A stretch of 18,554 bases of DNA from Phyllobacteriaceae bacterium UBA1940 (GCA_002336975.1 DDFA01000001.1:1-18554); one strand, 5' to 3'. Counted from the stretch's first letter, positions 1 to 8,822 are shown. Notes: generated from the sequence alone by a model not told the origin. Translations and numbers: made by a program.

Positions 1-284
1 GCTACAAGTTCCAGTTCATCACGCTGGCCGGCTTCCACCAGCTGAACTTCGGCATGTTCGAACTGGCCCGCGGCTACAAGGATCGTCAGATGGCGGCCTA
101 TTCGGAGCTGCAGGAAGCCGAGTTCGCCGCAGAAGCCAATGGCTACACCGCCACCAAGCACCAGCGCGAGGTCGGCACCGGCTATTTCGACGCCGTATCG
201 ATGGCGATCACCGGCGGCCAGTCGTCGACCACCGCGATGCATGAATCGACCGAGCACGAGCAGTTCCGCCCGGCGGCCGAGTAA
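1..284 (+). CDS. aceA: isocitrate lyase, C-terminal part (5' end outside window)
   Basis: Isocitrate lyase splits isocitrate into glyoxylate and succinate in the cytoplasm, the first step of the glyoxylate shunt used for growth on acetate and fatty acids. Only the last ~93 residues are present; the frame is open from base 3 to the TAA at 282-284. The visible part holds the family's C-terminal signatures: [18 protein letters not shown], then [19 protein letters not shown], then [15 protein letters not shown] close to the end. The catalytic Cys and Mg-binding residues lie upstream of the window. A small unknown gene follows about 95 bases downstream on the same strand, with a GC-rich hairpin between them. 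The assignment is from recalled family sequence and is secure. Confidence 0.93.
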   Translation, partial: YKFQFITLAGFHQLNFGMFELARGYKDRQMAAYSELQEAEFAAEANGYTATKHQREVGTGYFDAVSMAITGGQSSTTAMHESTEHEQFRPAAE

Positions 285-300
285 GTCACGAAACGGGATT

Positions 301-322
301 GCCCGGGGCTCAGGTCCCGGGC
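301..322 (+). other. GC-rich hairpin between aceA and the small downstream gene
   Basis: GCCCGGG (301-307) pairs perfectly with CCCGGGC (316-322) across an 8-base loop, 16 bases after the aceA stop. No T-run follows, so it is not a standard terminator. It could stabilise the 3' end of aceA mRNA or partly attenuate read-through into the 78-aa gene. The structure is seen directly; the role is inferred. Confidence 0.4.
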
Positions 323-379
323 TATGCCGAAGTCCAAACGCCGCAAGTCAAACAGGCCAGACACCAGGAGACTACTCCC

Positions 380-616
380 ATGACACCGAGGACCCGCGTC
401 AAGGAACGCGCCGCCGAGCAGTCGTCGGCAATGAGCGACAACCAGCAGGCCGTGATCCGCATGGTCGCCAACGACCTGCACCGCCTGAACCAGTCGGTGA
501 TGAAGGCGGTCGAGGCTGGCGTATCGGTCGAACTGGTGCGCTCGGCCCGCCATCACGGCGGCGACGGCAACTGGGGCGACCTGCTGATCCCGGTCATCGT
601 CACCCAGGGCAGCTGA
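380..616 (+). CDS. small conserved-looking protein of unknown function (78 aa)
   Basis: I do not recognise a named family. The ATG at 380 is preferred because AGGAG (368-372) sits 7 bases upstream; an in-frame start at 299 would run through the hairpin and read an unlikely N-terminus. The protein is soluble, with no signal peptide or membrane segment. It starts with a polar, charged stretch (residues 1-20), has a predicted helical middle (NQQAVIRMVANDLHRLNQSV, then MKAVEAGVSVELVRSARH) and ends in GGDGNWGDLLIPVIVTQGS. The gene follows aceA on the same strand and is closed by a terminator candidate at 667-700, so it may share aceA's transcript. A link to the glyoxylate shunt is inferred from position only. 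Confidence 0.75.
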   Translation: MTPRTRVKERAAEQSSAMSDNQQAVIRMVANDLHRLNQSVMKAVEAGVSVELVRSARHHGGDGNWGDLLIPVIVTQGS

Positions 617-666
617 ACCAAAAGCAGCCGGCGCGGCCCGCTCGGGCCGGCAGGCCATCAACAGAC

Positions 667-700
667 CCGCCCGCGCGGCTTTCGCCGTCGCGGGCGGTTT
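667..700 (+). terminator. Rho-independent terminator candidate after the 78-aa gene
   Basis: CCGCCCGCG (667-675) pairs perfectly with CGCGGGCGG (689-697); an inner CGG/CCG can extend the stem around a TTT-containing loop. TTTGCGTT follows, a short U-tract. It lies about 50 bases after the stop at 616. The rest of the 617-816 gap holds no gene I can support. Confidence 0.6.
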
Positions 701-816
701 GCGTTCACCGGCCTTGCAGGGATTATTCCGGTCAGAGCGCGCCGGTGCGCCGCCGCCCCCTTCCCTTTCCGCGCCGACCCCAGCTATAGTCGCCCAACAG
801 CAACAAAACCCGGTGA

Positions 817-2253
817 ATGATGCCTCCAGCAAAAAAGGAAGTCCGGCCGTCAGGGCGAGGCGGATCAAAACGCGTGCCCGAATTCCTGAAACGCAACCGC
901 GGCGTCAAGAACTGGAAAGAAGCCGCCGCATGGCTGGAATGGCGCGGCATCGAGGATATCGAATGCACGACGCCCGACCAGGCCGGCGTGGCGCGCGGCA
1001 AGATGATGCCGTCGAAGAAATTCACCTCCAACACATCGCTGGCGCTGCCCTCGGCGCCGTTCATGATGACGATTTCGGGCGACTATCCCGAAGACGGCAA
1101 CGGCTTCGAATATCCCGAGGACGACGGCGACCTGAAGCTGGTGCCGGACCTGTCGACGCTGTCGCCGGTGCCGTGGGAAAGCGATCCGACCGCCCAGGTG
1201 ATCTGCGACCTGGTGCACCAGGACGGACGCATGGTCGAGTTCACGCCGCGCAACGTGCTGCGCAGGGTGGTCGACCAGTATCACAAGGTCGGGCTGAGGC
1301 CGGTGGTCGCGCCGGAGATCGAGTTCTACCTGGTGTCGAAAAACATCGACCCCGACTATCCGCTGACGCCGCCGGTGGGGCGCTCGGGCCGGCCGATCGC
1401 CGGCGGCTCGGGCTATTCGATCGCCGGAGTCAACGAATATGACGAACTGATCGACGACATCTATCATTTCTCCGAAGCGCAAGGGCTCGAGATCGACACG
1501 CTGATCCACGAGGAAGGCGCGGGCCAGCTCGAGATCAATCTGCGCCACGGCGACCCGGTCGAACTCGCCGACCAGGTGTTCATGTTCAAGCGCACGCTGC
1601 GCGAGGCGGCGCTCAAGCACGGCATCTACGCCACCTTCATGGCCAAGCCGATCCAGGGCCAGCCAGGTTCGGCGATGCATATCCACCAATCGATCGTCGA
1701 CCGAAAGACCGGCCAGAACCATTTTACCGCGGCCGACGGCTCCGAGACCGCGGCGTTCGGCCATTTCATCGGCGGCATGCAGAAACACGTGCCGTCGGCG
1801 CTGGTGATGTTTGCGCCTTATGTGAACTCGTATCGCCGGCTGACCCAGGCGGCGTCGGCGCCGGTCAACACCAAATGGGGCTACGACAACCGCACCACCG
1901 CGTTTCGCGTGCCTCGCTCGGACCCGGCGGCCAGGCGCGTCGAGAACCGCATTCCTTCCTCCGACGCCAACCCGTATCTGGCGCTGGCGGCGTCGCTCGC
2001 CTGCGGGCTGCTGGGGATGAGAAACAAGATTTCGCCGGACGCGCCGGTCGGCACCACCGCCAATGAGGACGAGATTGACCTGCCGCGCGGCCTGCTGGAA
2101 GCCGTCGAACTATTCGAGAACGACGCCGATCTGCGGGCGGTACTCGGCGATACGTTCGTCTCGACTTACGCAGCGATCAAGAAGGCGGAGTTCGAGACGT
2201 TCATGGAAGTGATCAGCCCGTGGGAGCGGCAGTTTTTGCTGTTGAACGTTTAG
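817..2253 (+). CDS. puuA: glutamine synthetase family protein, gamma-glutamylpolyamine synthetase type
   Basis: This enzyme probably ligates glutamate to putrescine or another amine using ATP (step 1 of the Puu route), rather than making glutamine; 478 aa is close to PuuA (~470). Glutamine synthetase landmarks are present in order: an N-terminal beta-grasp region with GVARGKMMPSKKF (~57-69), metal-binding PEIEFYL (E167, E169), EEGAGQLEINL (232-242), the His motif AMHIHQS (~286-292), and NRTTAFRVP followed by RRVENRIPSSDANPYLAL (~358-390) for ATP/glutamate binding. The key argument for polyamine specificity is the next gene, a PuuB-type oxidase. The start is uncertain: two ATGs lie side by side (817, 820) with no clear Shine-Dalgarno. 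TATAGT at 785-790 is a weak -10 candidate. The substrate amine cannot be told from sequence. Confidence 0.85.
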   Translation: MMPPAKKEVRPSGRGGSKRVPEFLKRNRGVKNWKEAAAWLEWRGIEDIECTTPDQAGVARGKMMPSKKFTSNTSLALPSAPFMMTISGDYPEDGNGFEYPEDDGDLKLVPDLSTLSPVPWESDPTAQVICDLVHQDGRMVEFTPRNVLRRVVDQYHKVGLRPVVAPEIEFYLVSKNIDPDYPLTPPVGRSGRPIAGGSGYSIAGVNEYDELIDDIYHFSEAQGLEIDTLIHEEGAGQLEINLRHGDPVELADQVFMFKRTLREAALKHGIYATFMAKPIQGQPGSAMHIHQSIVDRKTGQNHFTAADGSETAAFGHFIGGMQKHVPSALVMFAPYVNSYRRLTQAASAPVNTKWGYDNRTTAFRVPRSDPAARRVENRIPSSDANPYLALAASLACGLLGMRNKISPDAPVGTTANEDEIDLPRGLLEAVELFENDADLRAVLGDTFVSTYAAIKKAEFETFMEVISPWERQFLLLNV

Positions 2254-2262
2254 GAAGCGCTT

Positions 2263-2337
2263 GGTGAATGGCAGATACGATCGTGACGCAATGTCGGTGT
2301 CGCTGGCTTGACCATTCACCATTGACCATTCACCATT
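2263..2337. repeat. short tandem/inverted repeat cluster between the puuA- and puuB-like genes
   Basis: TGACCATTCACCATT occurs at 2309-2323 and again at 2323-2337, a 14-base period. GGTGAATGG at 2263-2271 is the reverse complement of CCATTCACC inside both copies (2312-2320 and 2326-2334), so one of two alternative hairpins can form. The cluster fills most of the 100-base gap. I recall similar TTCACCATT runs in rhizobial intergenic DNA, but could not search for them. Confidence 0.7.
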
Positions 2338-2353
2338 CGCCCGCCTTTAGATC

Positions 2354-3637
2354 ATGACCTACACCTCCCCCATTTCCCCCGGCTATTCCTGGTACGAGGC
2401 GACCGTCGGCGAGCGGCCGCAATATCCGGCGCTGGACGGCGACCGCACCGCCGACGTCGTCATCATCGGCGGCGGCTACACCGGCCTGTCGGCGGCGTTC
2501 AACCTGGCGAAGATGGGAACCAATGTGGTCCTCATCGACCAGAACCGGTTCGGCGACGGCGCGTCGGGGCGCAATGGCGGGCAGTTGGGCACCGGCCAGC
2601 GCGCCGGGCCGGAAGAGATGGAGAAGGAGCTGGGTTTCGCGCGCGCCAAGGCGCTGTTCGACCTTGCCGAGGAAGCCAAGGCGAACCTGCTCGAATTCGC
2701 CGAGACCAACAGGATCGAGATCGATTACCGTCCCGGCCACCTGAACGTCACCCACAAGCAGCGCGAACTGCCGGACTTCGTCGAATACGCCGAGTCCGCG
2801 GCGCGCTTCGGCTATGACAAGATCCGCGTCATGGACCGGGCCGAGACGCAGGCGCGGGTGGGGTCCGAGTTCTATGTCGGCGGGTCATACGATTCAGGCA
2901 CCGGACACATCCATCCGATGAAGCTTACCATCGGCACGGCGCGCGTGGCGGCGGCGGCCGGCGCGCAGTTGTTTGAGAACACCGCGGCGACCGGCATCGC
3001 GTCGTCGGGCGGCAAGGTCAAGGTGAAGACGAAGCGGGGAACCATCACCGCCGACAAATGCCTGATCGCGGTCAACGCCTATGGCGGCGACCTGGAGCCG
3101 GTGTCGGCGGCGCATGTGATGCCGATCGGCTCGTTCATCGGCGCGACCGTGCCGCTGGGCGACGACAGCCCGGTGATCCCCGGCGGCGAGTCGGTGTCGG
3201 ATTCGCGTTTCGTGGTGCGCTATTTCCGGCGGGTGAAGAGCGGCGAACTGCTGTTTGGCGGGCGCGAAATCTACAATATCTCCGACCCGTCCGACATTCC
3301 CGACGCGATCCGCCGCCAGATCGCCGAAATCTATCCGGCGCTCGGCAATGTCGAGATCACCCAGTCGTGGGGCGGCTATGTCGGCATCACCATGCCGCGC
3401 AAGCCGTTCGTGCGCGAGGTGATGCCGAACGTGATTTCTGCCGGCGGCTATTCCGGCCACGGCGTGATGCTGTCGAACTTCGTCGGCAAGCTCTACGCGG
3501 AAACCGCGGCGGGCAACCGCGACCGCCTGAAACTGTTCGAGGAACTGAAGATACCGCCCTTCCCCGGCGGCCGGCGGCTGCGCACACCGCTGCTGTTCCT
3601 TGCGCTGTCGTGGTACGCGATGCGCGACAGGATTTAG
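2354..3637 (+). CDS. puuB: FAD-dependent oxidoreductase, gamma-glutamylputrescine oxidase type
   Basis: A DAO-family flavoenzyme (427 aa) expected to oxidise a gamma-glutamylated amine to the aldehyde, releasing ammonia and H2O2 (step 2 of the Puu route). The N-terminal FAD-binding Rossmann fold is plain: DVVIIGGGYTGLSAAFNLA (~34-52) ending at VVLIDQ. GDGASGRNGGQL (67-78) is typical of this subfamily. Later come DYRPGHLNV, GHIHPMKLTIG, VRYFRRVKSGELLFGGRE and SAGGYSGHGVMLSN. The C-terminus PPFPGGRRLRTPLLFLALSWYAMRDRI matches what I recall of E. coli PuuB closely. No signal peptide is seen, so it is cytoplasmic. It follows the PuuA-like gene on the same strand after 100 bases containing repeats. 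No PuuC or PuuD is adjacent; the aldehyde dehydrogenase at 7163-8638 is only a candidate. Confidence 0.87.
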   Translation: MTYTSPISPGYSWYEATVGERPQYPALDGDRTADVVIIGGGYTGLSAAFNLAKMGTNVVLIDQNRFGDGASGRNGGQLGTGQRAGPEEMEKELGFARAKALFDLAEEAKANLLEFAETNRIEIDYRPGHLNVTHKQRELPDFVEYAESAARFGYDKIRVMDRAETQARVGSEFYVGGSYDSGTGHIHPMKLTIGTARVAAAAGAQLFENTAATGIASSGGKVKVKTKRGTITADKCLIAVNAYGGDLEPVSAAHVMPIGSFIGATVPLGDDSPVIPGGESVSDSRFVVRYFRRVKSGELLFGGREIYNISDPSDIPDAIRRQIAEIYPALGNVEITQSWGGYVGITMPRKPFVREVMPNVISAGGYSGHGVMLSNFVGKLYAETAAGNRDRLKLFEELKIPPFPGGRRLRTPLLFLALSWYAMRDRI

Positions 3638-3710
3638 CCACAGGATCCAGCCACCGGAAATTCGCCATTATTGAGCGGGAATCCATGCGACCTCGTTGCC
3701 GGAGGACGTC

Positions 3711-4190
3711 ATGACGCCAGAGCTGATGCGCCGCCTGCTGATCGCGGCATCGATCCTGCTGCCCTTCGCCGTCGCCGGCTGCCAGACGCCGGCGATGCTG
3801 GCGGTCCCGGACGAGGCGAGATCGGAAAGCGCCGACGACATCTTGCGGCGGCTGCGGGAAAACGAAGGCCTGCCGGCGCTGGTCGCCGACCGCGGGCTCG
3901 AAGAAGCGGCGCGTGAACAGGCCCGGCTGATGGCGGCGCGGCGCTCGATGCGGCACACCACCGGCAGCGGCGACGATTTTGTCAGCCGGGCGCGACGCAA
4001 CGGCGTCGCCGGCGCGGCTGCGGAAAACATCGCGCGCGGCGATTTCGACACGGAGCAGCTGTTCCTGGCGTGGATGAATTCGCGAAACCACCGGCGCAAC
4101 ATGCTGGACGAGCGCTTCACCCGCTTCGGGTTGGCGTCGGCCCAGGCCAAGAGCGGCGAACGCTACTGGGCGCTGGTGCTGGCGGCGTAG
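3711..4190 (+). CDS. CAP/SCP-domain lipoprotein
   Basis: A small (159 aa) exported protein of the CAP (cysteine-rich secretory/PR-1-like) superfamily. The start is the ATG at 3711 because GGAGGA (3701-3706) sits just upstream; an in-frame TTG at 3696 would overlap that site. Residues 1-24 form a lipoprotein signal with a lipobox ending VAGC, so Cys24 is the likely lipidated residue. The CAP domain follows: helix 1 with LRENEGLPALVADRGLEEAAREQARLMA, a cavity-type histidine in SMRHTTG, AAENIARG, and the C-terminal signature AWMNSRNHRRNMLDERFTRFGLA. Bacterial CAP proteins have no single agreed function. The gene is convergent with the acetyltransferase, with stop codons 14 bases apart. Confidence 0.85.
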   Translation: MTPELMRRLLIAASILLPFAVAGCQTPAMLAVPDEARSESADDILRRLRENEGLPALVADRGLEEAAREQARLMAARRSMRHTTGSGDDFVSRARRNGVAGAAAENIARGDFDTEQLFLAWMNSRNHRRNMLDERFTRFGLASAQAKSGERYWALVLAA

Positions 4191-4204
4191 AGCGGCAAAT
4201 CCAT

Positions 4205-4753
4205 TCAGCGGACTCTTGCGGGATTGCCCATCACCCGGGCGCCGGGCGGCACATCGCGGGTGACAACCGATCCAGCCGCAACAATGGCGCCCCTGCCGAT
4301 TGTCACTCCGCCAAGGATGATTGCGCTTCCTCCAACCCAGACGTCATCTTCGACGGTAACTGGCTTGGCCCGCTCCATCCCCGCATTGCGCAGGCTTGCA
4401 CCCGGGTGATGCTCCACGGTGTAGATGTGGACGGACGGGCCGAGCATGACATGCGAACCGACGGTGACCCGCCCCTGGTCGAGGATCACACAGCCGACAT
4501 TCATGAAAACGTGATCGCCGAGAAATATGTTGCCGCCATAGACGCAGTGAAATCCGCGTTCGATGCGGCAATCTTGACCAACGCGGCCAAGCAGTGAACG
4601 GAGCCAGGGCGCGATGTCGTCCCCGACGTCCGGCGCAAGCGTATTGTGCTGGTGGAGAGCTTGCTGTGCCCGCTGGCGCATGTCGTTCAGTTCGGGGTGG
4701 TCGAACGAATACCAGTCGCCCGAAGACATCCGTTCAAGCCAGCCCTTTTCCAA
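4205..4753 (-). CDS. hexapeptide-repeat O-acetyltransferase (maltose/galactoside/NodL type)
   Basis: A left-handed beta-helix acetyltransferase (182 aa) of the Maa/LacA/NodL group that moves acetyl from acetyl-CoA to a sugar or sugar-like hydroxyl. The Maa N-terminal helix is seen (KGWLERMSSGDWYSFDHPELNDMRQRA). Hexapeptide turns run from ~85 to 175: NIFLGDHVFMNVGCVILD, VTVGSHVMLGPSVHIYTVEHHP with the likely catalytic His pair region, VTVEDDVWVGGSAIILGGVTIGRGAIVAAGSVVTRDVPPG, then MGNPARVR. The start chosen is TTG at 4753 because a perfect AGGAGG lies 5 bases upstream and the N-terminus then matches Maa in length; ATG at 4729 has a poor site. It lies 33 bases after the FabH-like stop, so probably forms one transcript with it. 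The acceptor is unknown. Confidence 0.85.
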   Translation of the reverse strand: MEKGWLERMSSGDWYSFDHPELNDMRQRAQQALHQHNTLAPDVGDDIAPWLRSLLGRVGQDCRIERGFHCVYGGNIFLGDHVFMNVGCVILDQGRVTVGSHVMLGPSVHIYTVEHHPGASLRNAGMERAKPVTVEDDVWVGGSAIILGGVTIGRGAIVAAGSVVTRDVPPGARVMGNPARVR

Positions 4754-4758
4754 TCGCG

Positions 4759-4764
4759 CCTCCT
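4759..4764 (-). promoter_or_regulatory. Shine-Dalgarno AGGAGG deciding a TTG start
   Basis: On the minus strand AGGAGG stands 5 bases before TTG (4753-4751). This perfect site with ideal spacing argues for TTG initiation of the acetyltransferase over the internal ATG at 4729. Confidence 0.65.
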
Positions 4765-4786
4765 GCAATCGAGCGCACGGTGCACC

Positions 4787-5905
<1,119 letters not shown>

Positions 5906-6028
5906 TCCGGCAAATCTCCCACACTGACGGTCCTGGCAAGTCTATCCGCCGTCGTCAGCATAATTCCATAGCACGCCGGAACCGATCCACAATCCAGCCG
6001 TTCTCACTTCAAGACAGTGGAGGGTGAG

Positions 6029-6289
6029 ATGTCGGAAACTGAGACCGAACCGGTGGTCTACCGGATTGTCGAGCATGACGGCGGCTGGGCCTACAAGGTC
6101 GGGAACGTCTTTTCCGAGACGTTCAGGGACCGCGACAGCGCCAGGGCCGCCGCCAAGCGGGCGGCGCGCGAGCAACGGATTTCGGGCGAAACGACCGACA
6201 TCCAGTTTGAGGACGTGACCGGACGGTGGCACGTCGAGCATTCGGACGGCGCGGACCGGCCCGACACCTGGGTGGTGGACGAGACCTGA
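6029..6289 (+). CDS. DUF2188-domain protein (86 aa)
   Basis: A small cytoplasmic protein matching DUF2188 in shape: VYRIVEHDGGWAYKVGNVFSETFRDRDSARAAAKRAAREQ is the typical strand-strand-helix module in which a query residue pattern GGWAYK is followed by an alanine/arginine-rich helix. After it comes a second half with DIQFEDVTGRWHVEHSDGADRPDTWVVDE, with alternating hydrophobic residues suggesting more strands. The start is ATG 6029 with GGAGGG (6019-6024) at good spacing; GTG at 6017 would sit on that site. It is divergent from the FabH-like gene and convergent with the SDR gene, so it is its own transcription unit. Function of the family is unknown; stress-related roles are sometimes suggested but not supported here. 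Confidence 0.75.
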   Translation: MSETETEPVVYRIVEHDGGWAYKVGNVFSETFRDRDSARAAAKRAAREQRISGETTDIQFEDVTGRWHVEHSDGADRPDTWVVDET

Positions 6290-6309
6290 CCGTCACCGCC
6301 GGCGGTCAG
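6286..6309. terminator. palindrome covering both stop codons of convergent genes
   Basis: CTGACCG (6286-6292) pairs with CGGTCAG (6303-6309), and within it ACCGCCGGCGGT (6295-6306) is a perfect 12-base palindrome. The TGA of the DUF2188 gene (6287-6289) and the complement of the SDR stop (6306-6308) are both inside it. It could act as a bidirectional 3'-end hairpin, but no T-tract follows in either direction. Confidence 0.4.
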
Positions 6310-7052
6310 ATGCAGCGGCCGCCGTCGACCTCGAGCGCCACGCCGGTGATGAAGGCGGCTTCGTCGGATGCGAGATAGAGCGCGGCGTTGGCGATGTCGA
6401 GCGGGGTCGACAGCCGCCCAAGCGGAATGCTGGAACGGAACTGGGCGCGCTTTTCCGGAGTGTCCTCGCCCATGAACGTCGCCAGCATGGCGGTGTCGCC
6501 CGCCACCGGACACAGGCAGTTGACCCGGATGTTCTTCGGCGCGAATTCGACCGCCATCGACTTGGTGGCGGTGATGACCCAGCCTTTTGAGGCGTTGTAC
6601 CAGGTGAGACCGGGGCGCGGCCGCAGGCCGGCGGTCGAGGCGGTGTTGATGATGACGCCCGACCCCTGTTTTTCCATCAGCGGCGCGACCGCCAGGGTCG
6701 AATGATAGATCGCCTTCATGTTGACGGCGGTGATCAGGTCGAAAACCTCTTCCGAAACGTCCAGCATATCGCCATTGCGGTGCGAATAGCCGGCGTTGTT
6801 GACCATGATGTCGACGCGCCCGAACGCGTCGGTGGCCGCCTTGACCATCGCGTCGATCTCGGAACGCTGCGATACGTCGGTCTGGATCCAGATGGCGGCC
6901 TTGCCGATATCGTCGGCGACCTTCTCGGCGCCCTTGGAATTCAGATCGGCGACGACGATCTTCGCGCCTTCCTCGGCGAAACGTTTCGCCATCCCCTCGC
7001 CGAAGCCGGACGCCGCGCCGGTGATGATAGCGACCTTGTTCTTGAGACGCAT
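6306..7052 (-). CDS. SDR-family NAD(P)-dependent dehydrogenase
   Basis: A classical short-chain dehydrogenase/reductase (248 aa) that oxidises a hydroxyl or reduces a ketone. Visible motifs: cofactor loop TGAASGFG (11-18), Asp36 at the end of strand 2 (IVVADLN), which favours NAD over NADP, NNAG (85-88), Asn111, and the catalytic Ser139-Tyr152-Lys156 (NTAST, WYNASK). The C-terminus ITGVALEVDGGRCI is typical. Family members are annotated as glucose 1-dehydrogenase, 3-oxoacyl reductase or sugar-alcohol dehydrogenase, and sequence alone does not choose between them. The ATG at 7052 is preceded by purine-rich GGAAGAGGAA. The gene lies 110 bases downstream of the aldehyde dehydrogenase on the same strand; together they could carry alcohol to ketone/aldehyde to acid oxidation of one substrate. 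Confidence 0.88.
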   Translation of the reverse strand: MRLKNKVAIITGAASGFGEGMAKRFAEEGAKIVVADLNSKGAEKVADDIGKAAIWIQTDVSQRSEIDAMVKAATDAFGRVDIMVNNAGYSHRNGDMLDVSEEVFDLITAVNMKAIYHSTLAVAPLMEKQGSGVIINTASTAGLRPRPGLTWYNASKGWVITATKSMAVEFAPKNIRVNCLCPVAGDTAMLATFMGEDTPEKRAQFRSSIPLGRLSTPLDIANAALYLASDEAAFITGVALEVDGGRCI

Positions 7053-7162
7053 AAAATTTCCTCTTCCTGCGATGACGCACGGCCGTCAGCCCTGGCTCCG
7101 GGCGTTCGACCGGCCTGAAAGTCCGCTGGACCGCTCAACTCGCCTGGCGGCGAACCGCGGCC

Positions 7163-8638
7163 TCAGCCATGATTGAACACAATCGTCTTGGTGGCGCTCA
7201 TGTCGTAGAGCGCCTCGATGCCCTTTTCGCGGCCGTGGCCGGATTTCTTGAAGCCGCCGAAGGGCAGTTCGATGCCGCCGCCGGCGCCATAGCCGTTGAC
7301 GAAGACCTGGCCGGCGCGCACCCGCTTGGCGACGCGGTGCTGGCGGCCGCCATCGCGGGTCCACACACCGGCGACAAGCCCGTAATCGGTGCCGTTGGCG
7401 AGGCGGATCGCCTCGTCCTCGCCCTGGAACGGGAACAGGGTCAGGACCGGACCGAAAACCTCCTCGCGGGCGATGACGGCGTCGGGATCGACCGAACCGA
7501 ATAGCGCCGGCGCCTGGTACCAGCCGCCTGACGGGGCGTCAGGGGCGACCGATCCGCGCGCCAGCACCGTCGCGCCGGCGGCTTTGGCAGCGGCGATCAT
7601 GGCGGCGACCCTGTCGCGCTGGCGCGGATTGATCATCGGGCCGAGATCGAGGTCGGCGTCATGCGGCCCGGCGACGAGTTTTCCGAAGCGTTCGGCGAGC
7701 CCCGAGGCGACGCGTTCGTAGACCGGGCGCTCGATCAGCGCGCGGCTGCCGGCCGAACAGGTCTGGCCGCCGTTCTGGATGATGGCGTTGACCAGGACCG
7801 GCAGCGCCGCGTCGATGTCGGCGTCGGCGAAGACGATCTGCGGAGACTTGCCGCCCAGCTCCATCGTCACGCCGCGATTGTTGACGGCCGCCGCCTGCTG
7901 GATCGCGGTTCCGGTGCCGGTCGAGCCAGTGAAGGTGACATAGTCGACGCCCGGATGCGCCGACAGCGCCGCCCCGGCGGTGCGGCCATAACCGGTGACG
8001 ACGTTGAACACGCCGTCGGGCAGCCCGGCCTCGAGCGCCAGCTGGGCGATGCGGATAGTGGTCAGCGAGGCGTCCTCGGCCGGCTTGACCACCAGCGTGT
8101 TGCCCATCGCAAGCGCCGCGCCGACAACGCGGGCGAGAATCTGCATCGGGTAGTTCCAGGGAATGATGCCGGCGACGACGCCATGAGGCTCGCGCAGGGT
8201 CAGCGCCGTGTAGCCCGGCAGGAAGGGAATGGTGTCGCCGTGCAGCTTGTCGCCGGCGCCGCCGTAGAACTCGTAATAGCGCATGGTGGCGACCACGTCG
8301 GCCTTGCCCTGGCGGATCGGCTTGCCGGTGTCGCGCGATTCGAGCGCCGCCAGTTCCTCGCCGTGTTTCTCCACCAGCTGGAACAGCCTGGTCAGGCAGC
8401 GGCCGCGGTCGGCCGCCGGCATGCGCGACCACGGGCCATCGTCGAACGCCCTGCGAGCGGCGGCGACGGCGCGGTCGACATCGGCCTGGCCCGCCGACGG
8501 GATCGACGCGAACACCTTTCCGTCCGAAGGCGAGGCGACGTCGAGGCGCTCGCCCGACAGCGCGTCGGCCGGCTTGCCGTCGATCAATTGCATGAAGGCG
8601 ACGCCTTCGGCGACCGTGCGTGACAGGTGCTGGCCCAT
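7163..8638 (-). CDS. NAD(P)-dependent aldehyde dehydrogenase
   Basis: A soluble ALDH-superfamily enzyme (491 aa, normal length) that oxidises an aldehyde to the acid. Seen in order: the IIPWNYP motif with oxyanion Asn162, cofactor Lys185 (VVKPAE), FTGSTGTG (236-243), general base Glu260 in TMELGGKSP, nucleophile Cys294 in NGGQTCSAGSR, EEVFGPVLTLFPF and PFGGFKKSGHGREKG near the end. The start is ATG 8638, with GGGAG shortly upstream; ATG at residue 16 is an alternative because homologues often begin near LIDGK. It is transcribed with the SDR gene downstream and divergently from zwf. The substrate is not determined: betaine-, aminobutyr- or gamma-glutamylaminobutyraldehyde are all possible. A PuuC role for the puuAB-like pair is a guess. 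Confidence 0.9.
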   Translation of the reverse strand: MGQHLSRTVAEGVAFMQLIDGKPADALSGERLDVASPSDGKVFASIPSAGQADVDRAVAAARRAFDDGPWSRMPAADRGRCLTRLFQLVEKHGEELAALESRDTGKPIRQGKADVVATMRYYEFYGGAGDKLHGDTIPFLPGYTALTLREPHGVVAGIIPWNYPMQILARVVGAALAMGNTLVVKPAEDASLTTIRIAQLALEAGLPDGVFNVVTGYGRTAGAALSAHPGVDYVTFTGSTGTGTAIQQAAAVNNRGVTMELGGKSPQIVFADADIDAALPVLVNAIIQNGGQTCSAGSRALIERPVYERVASGLAERFGKLVAGPHDADLDLGPMINPRQRDRVAAMIAAAKAAGATVLARGSVAPDAPSGGWYQAPALFGSVDPDAVIAREEVFGPVLTLFPFQGEDEAIRLANGTDYGLVAGVWTRDGGRQHRVAKRVRAGQVFVNGYGAGGGIELPFGGFKKSGHGREKGIEALYDMSATKTIVFNHG

Positions 8639-8768
8639 AATATCTCCCTGCGCGGCTTTGCGTTTCCCAGGCGCTGCGCGGTATGCTGCCCGGCGGCGTT
8701 GCGAAGCCTTGAACCACAATCGACGCGACGCCGCATGTGTCAAGCTGTAGCAGGCGCATGAACCAGAC

Positions 8769-8797
8769 TTGGCACTTTAAATCGATTAGAATAGAAG
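8769..8797 (+). promoter_or_regulatory. candidate sigma-70 promoter of zwf
   Basis: In the 184-base divergent gap before zwf, TTGGCA (8769-8774) and TAGAAG (8792-8797) are spaced by 17 bases in a clearly A/T-rich patch, unlike the rest of the window. AATCGATT (8780-8787) is a perfect 8-base palindrome between the two boxes, a possible operator half. No HexR-type site could be recognised. Confidence 0.35.
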
Positions 8798-8822
8798 ACC
8801 GTCACCAACTGTCGGACGACGC

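Noticed and set aside
8780..8787. AATCGATT as a HexR operator in front of zwf
   Set aside because: The HexR site I recall is a longer AT-rich palindrome; this 8-base match is common by chance.
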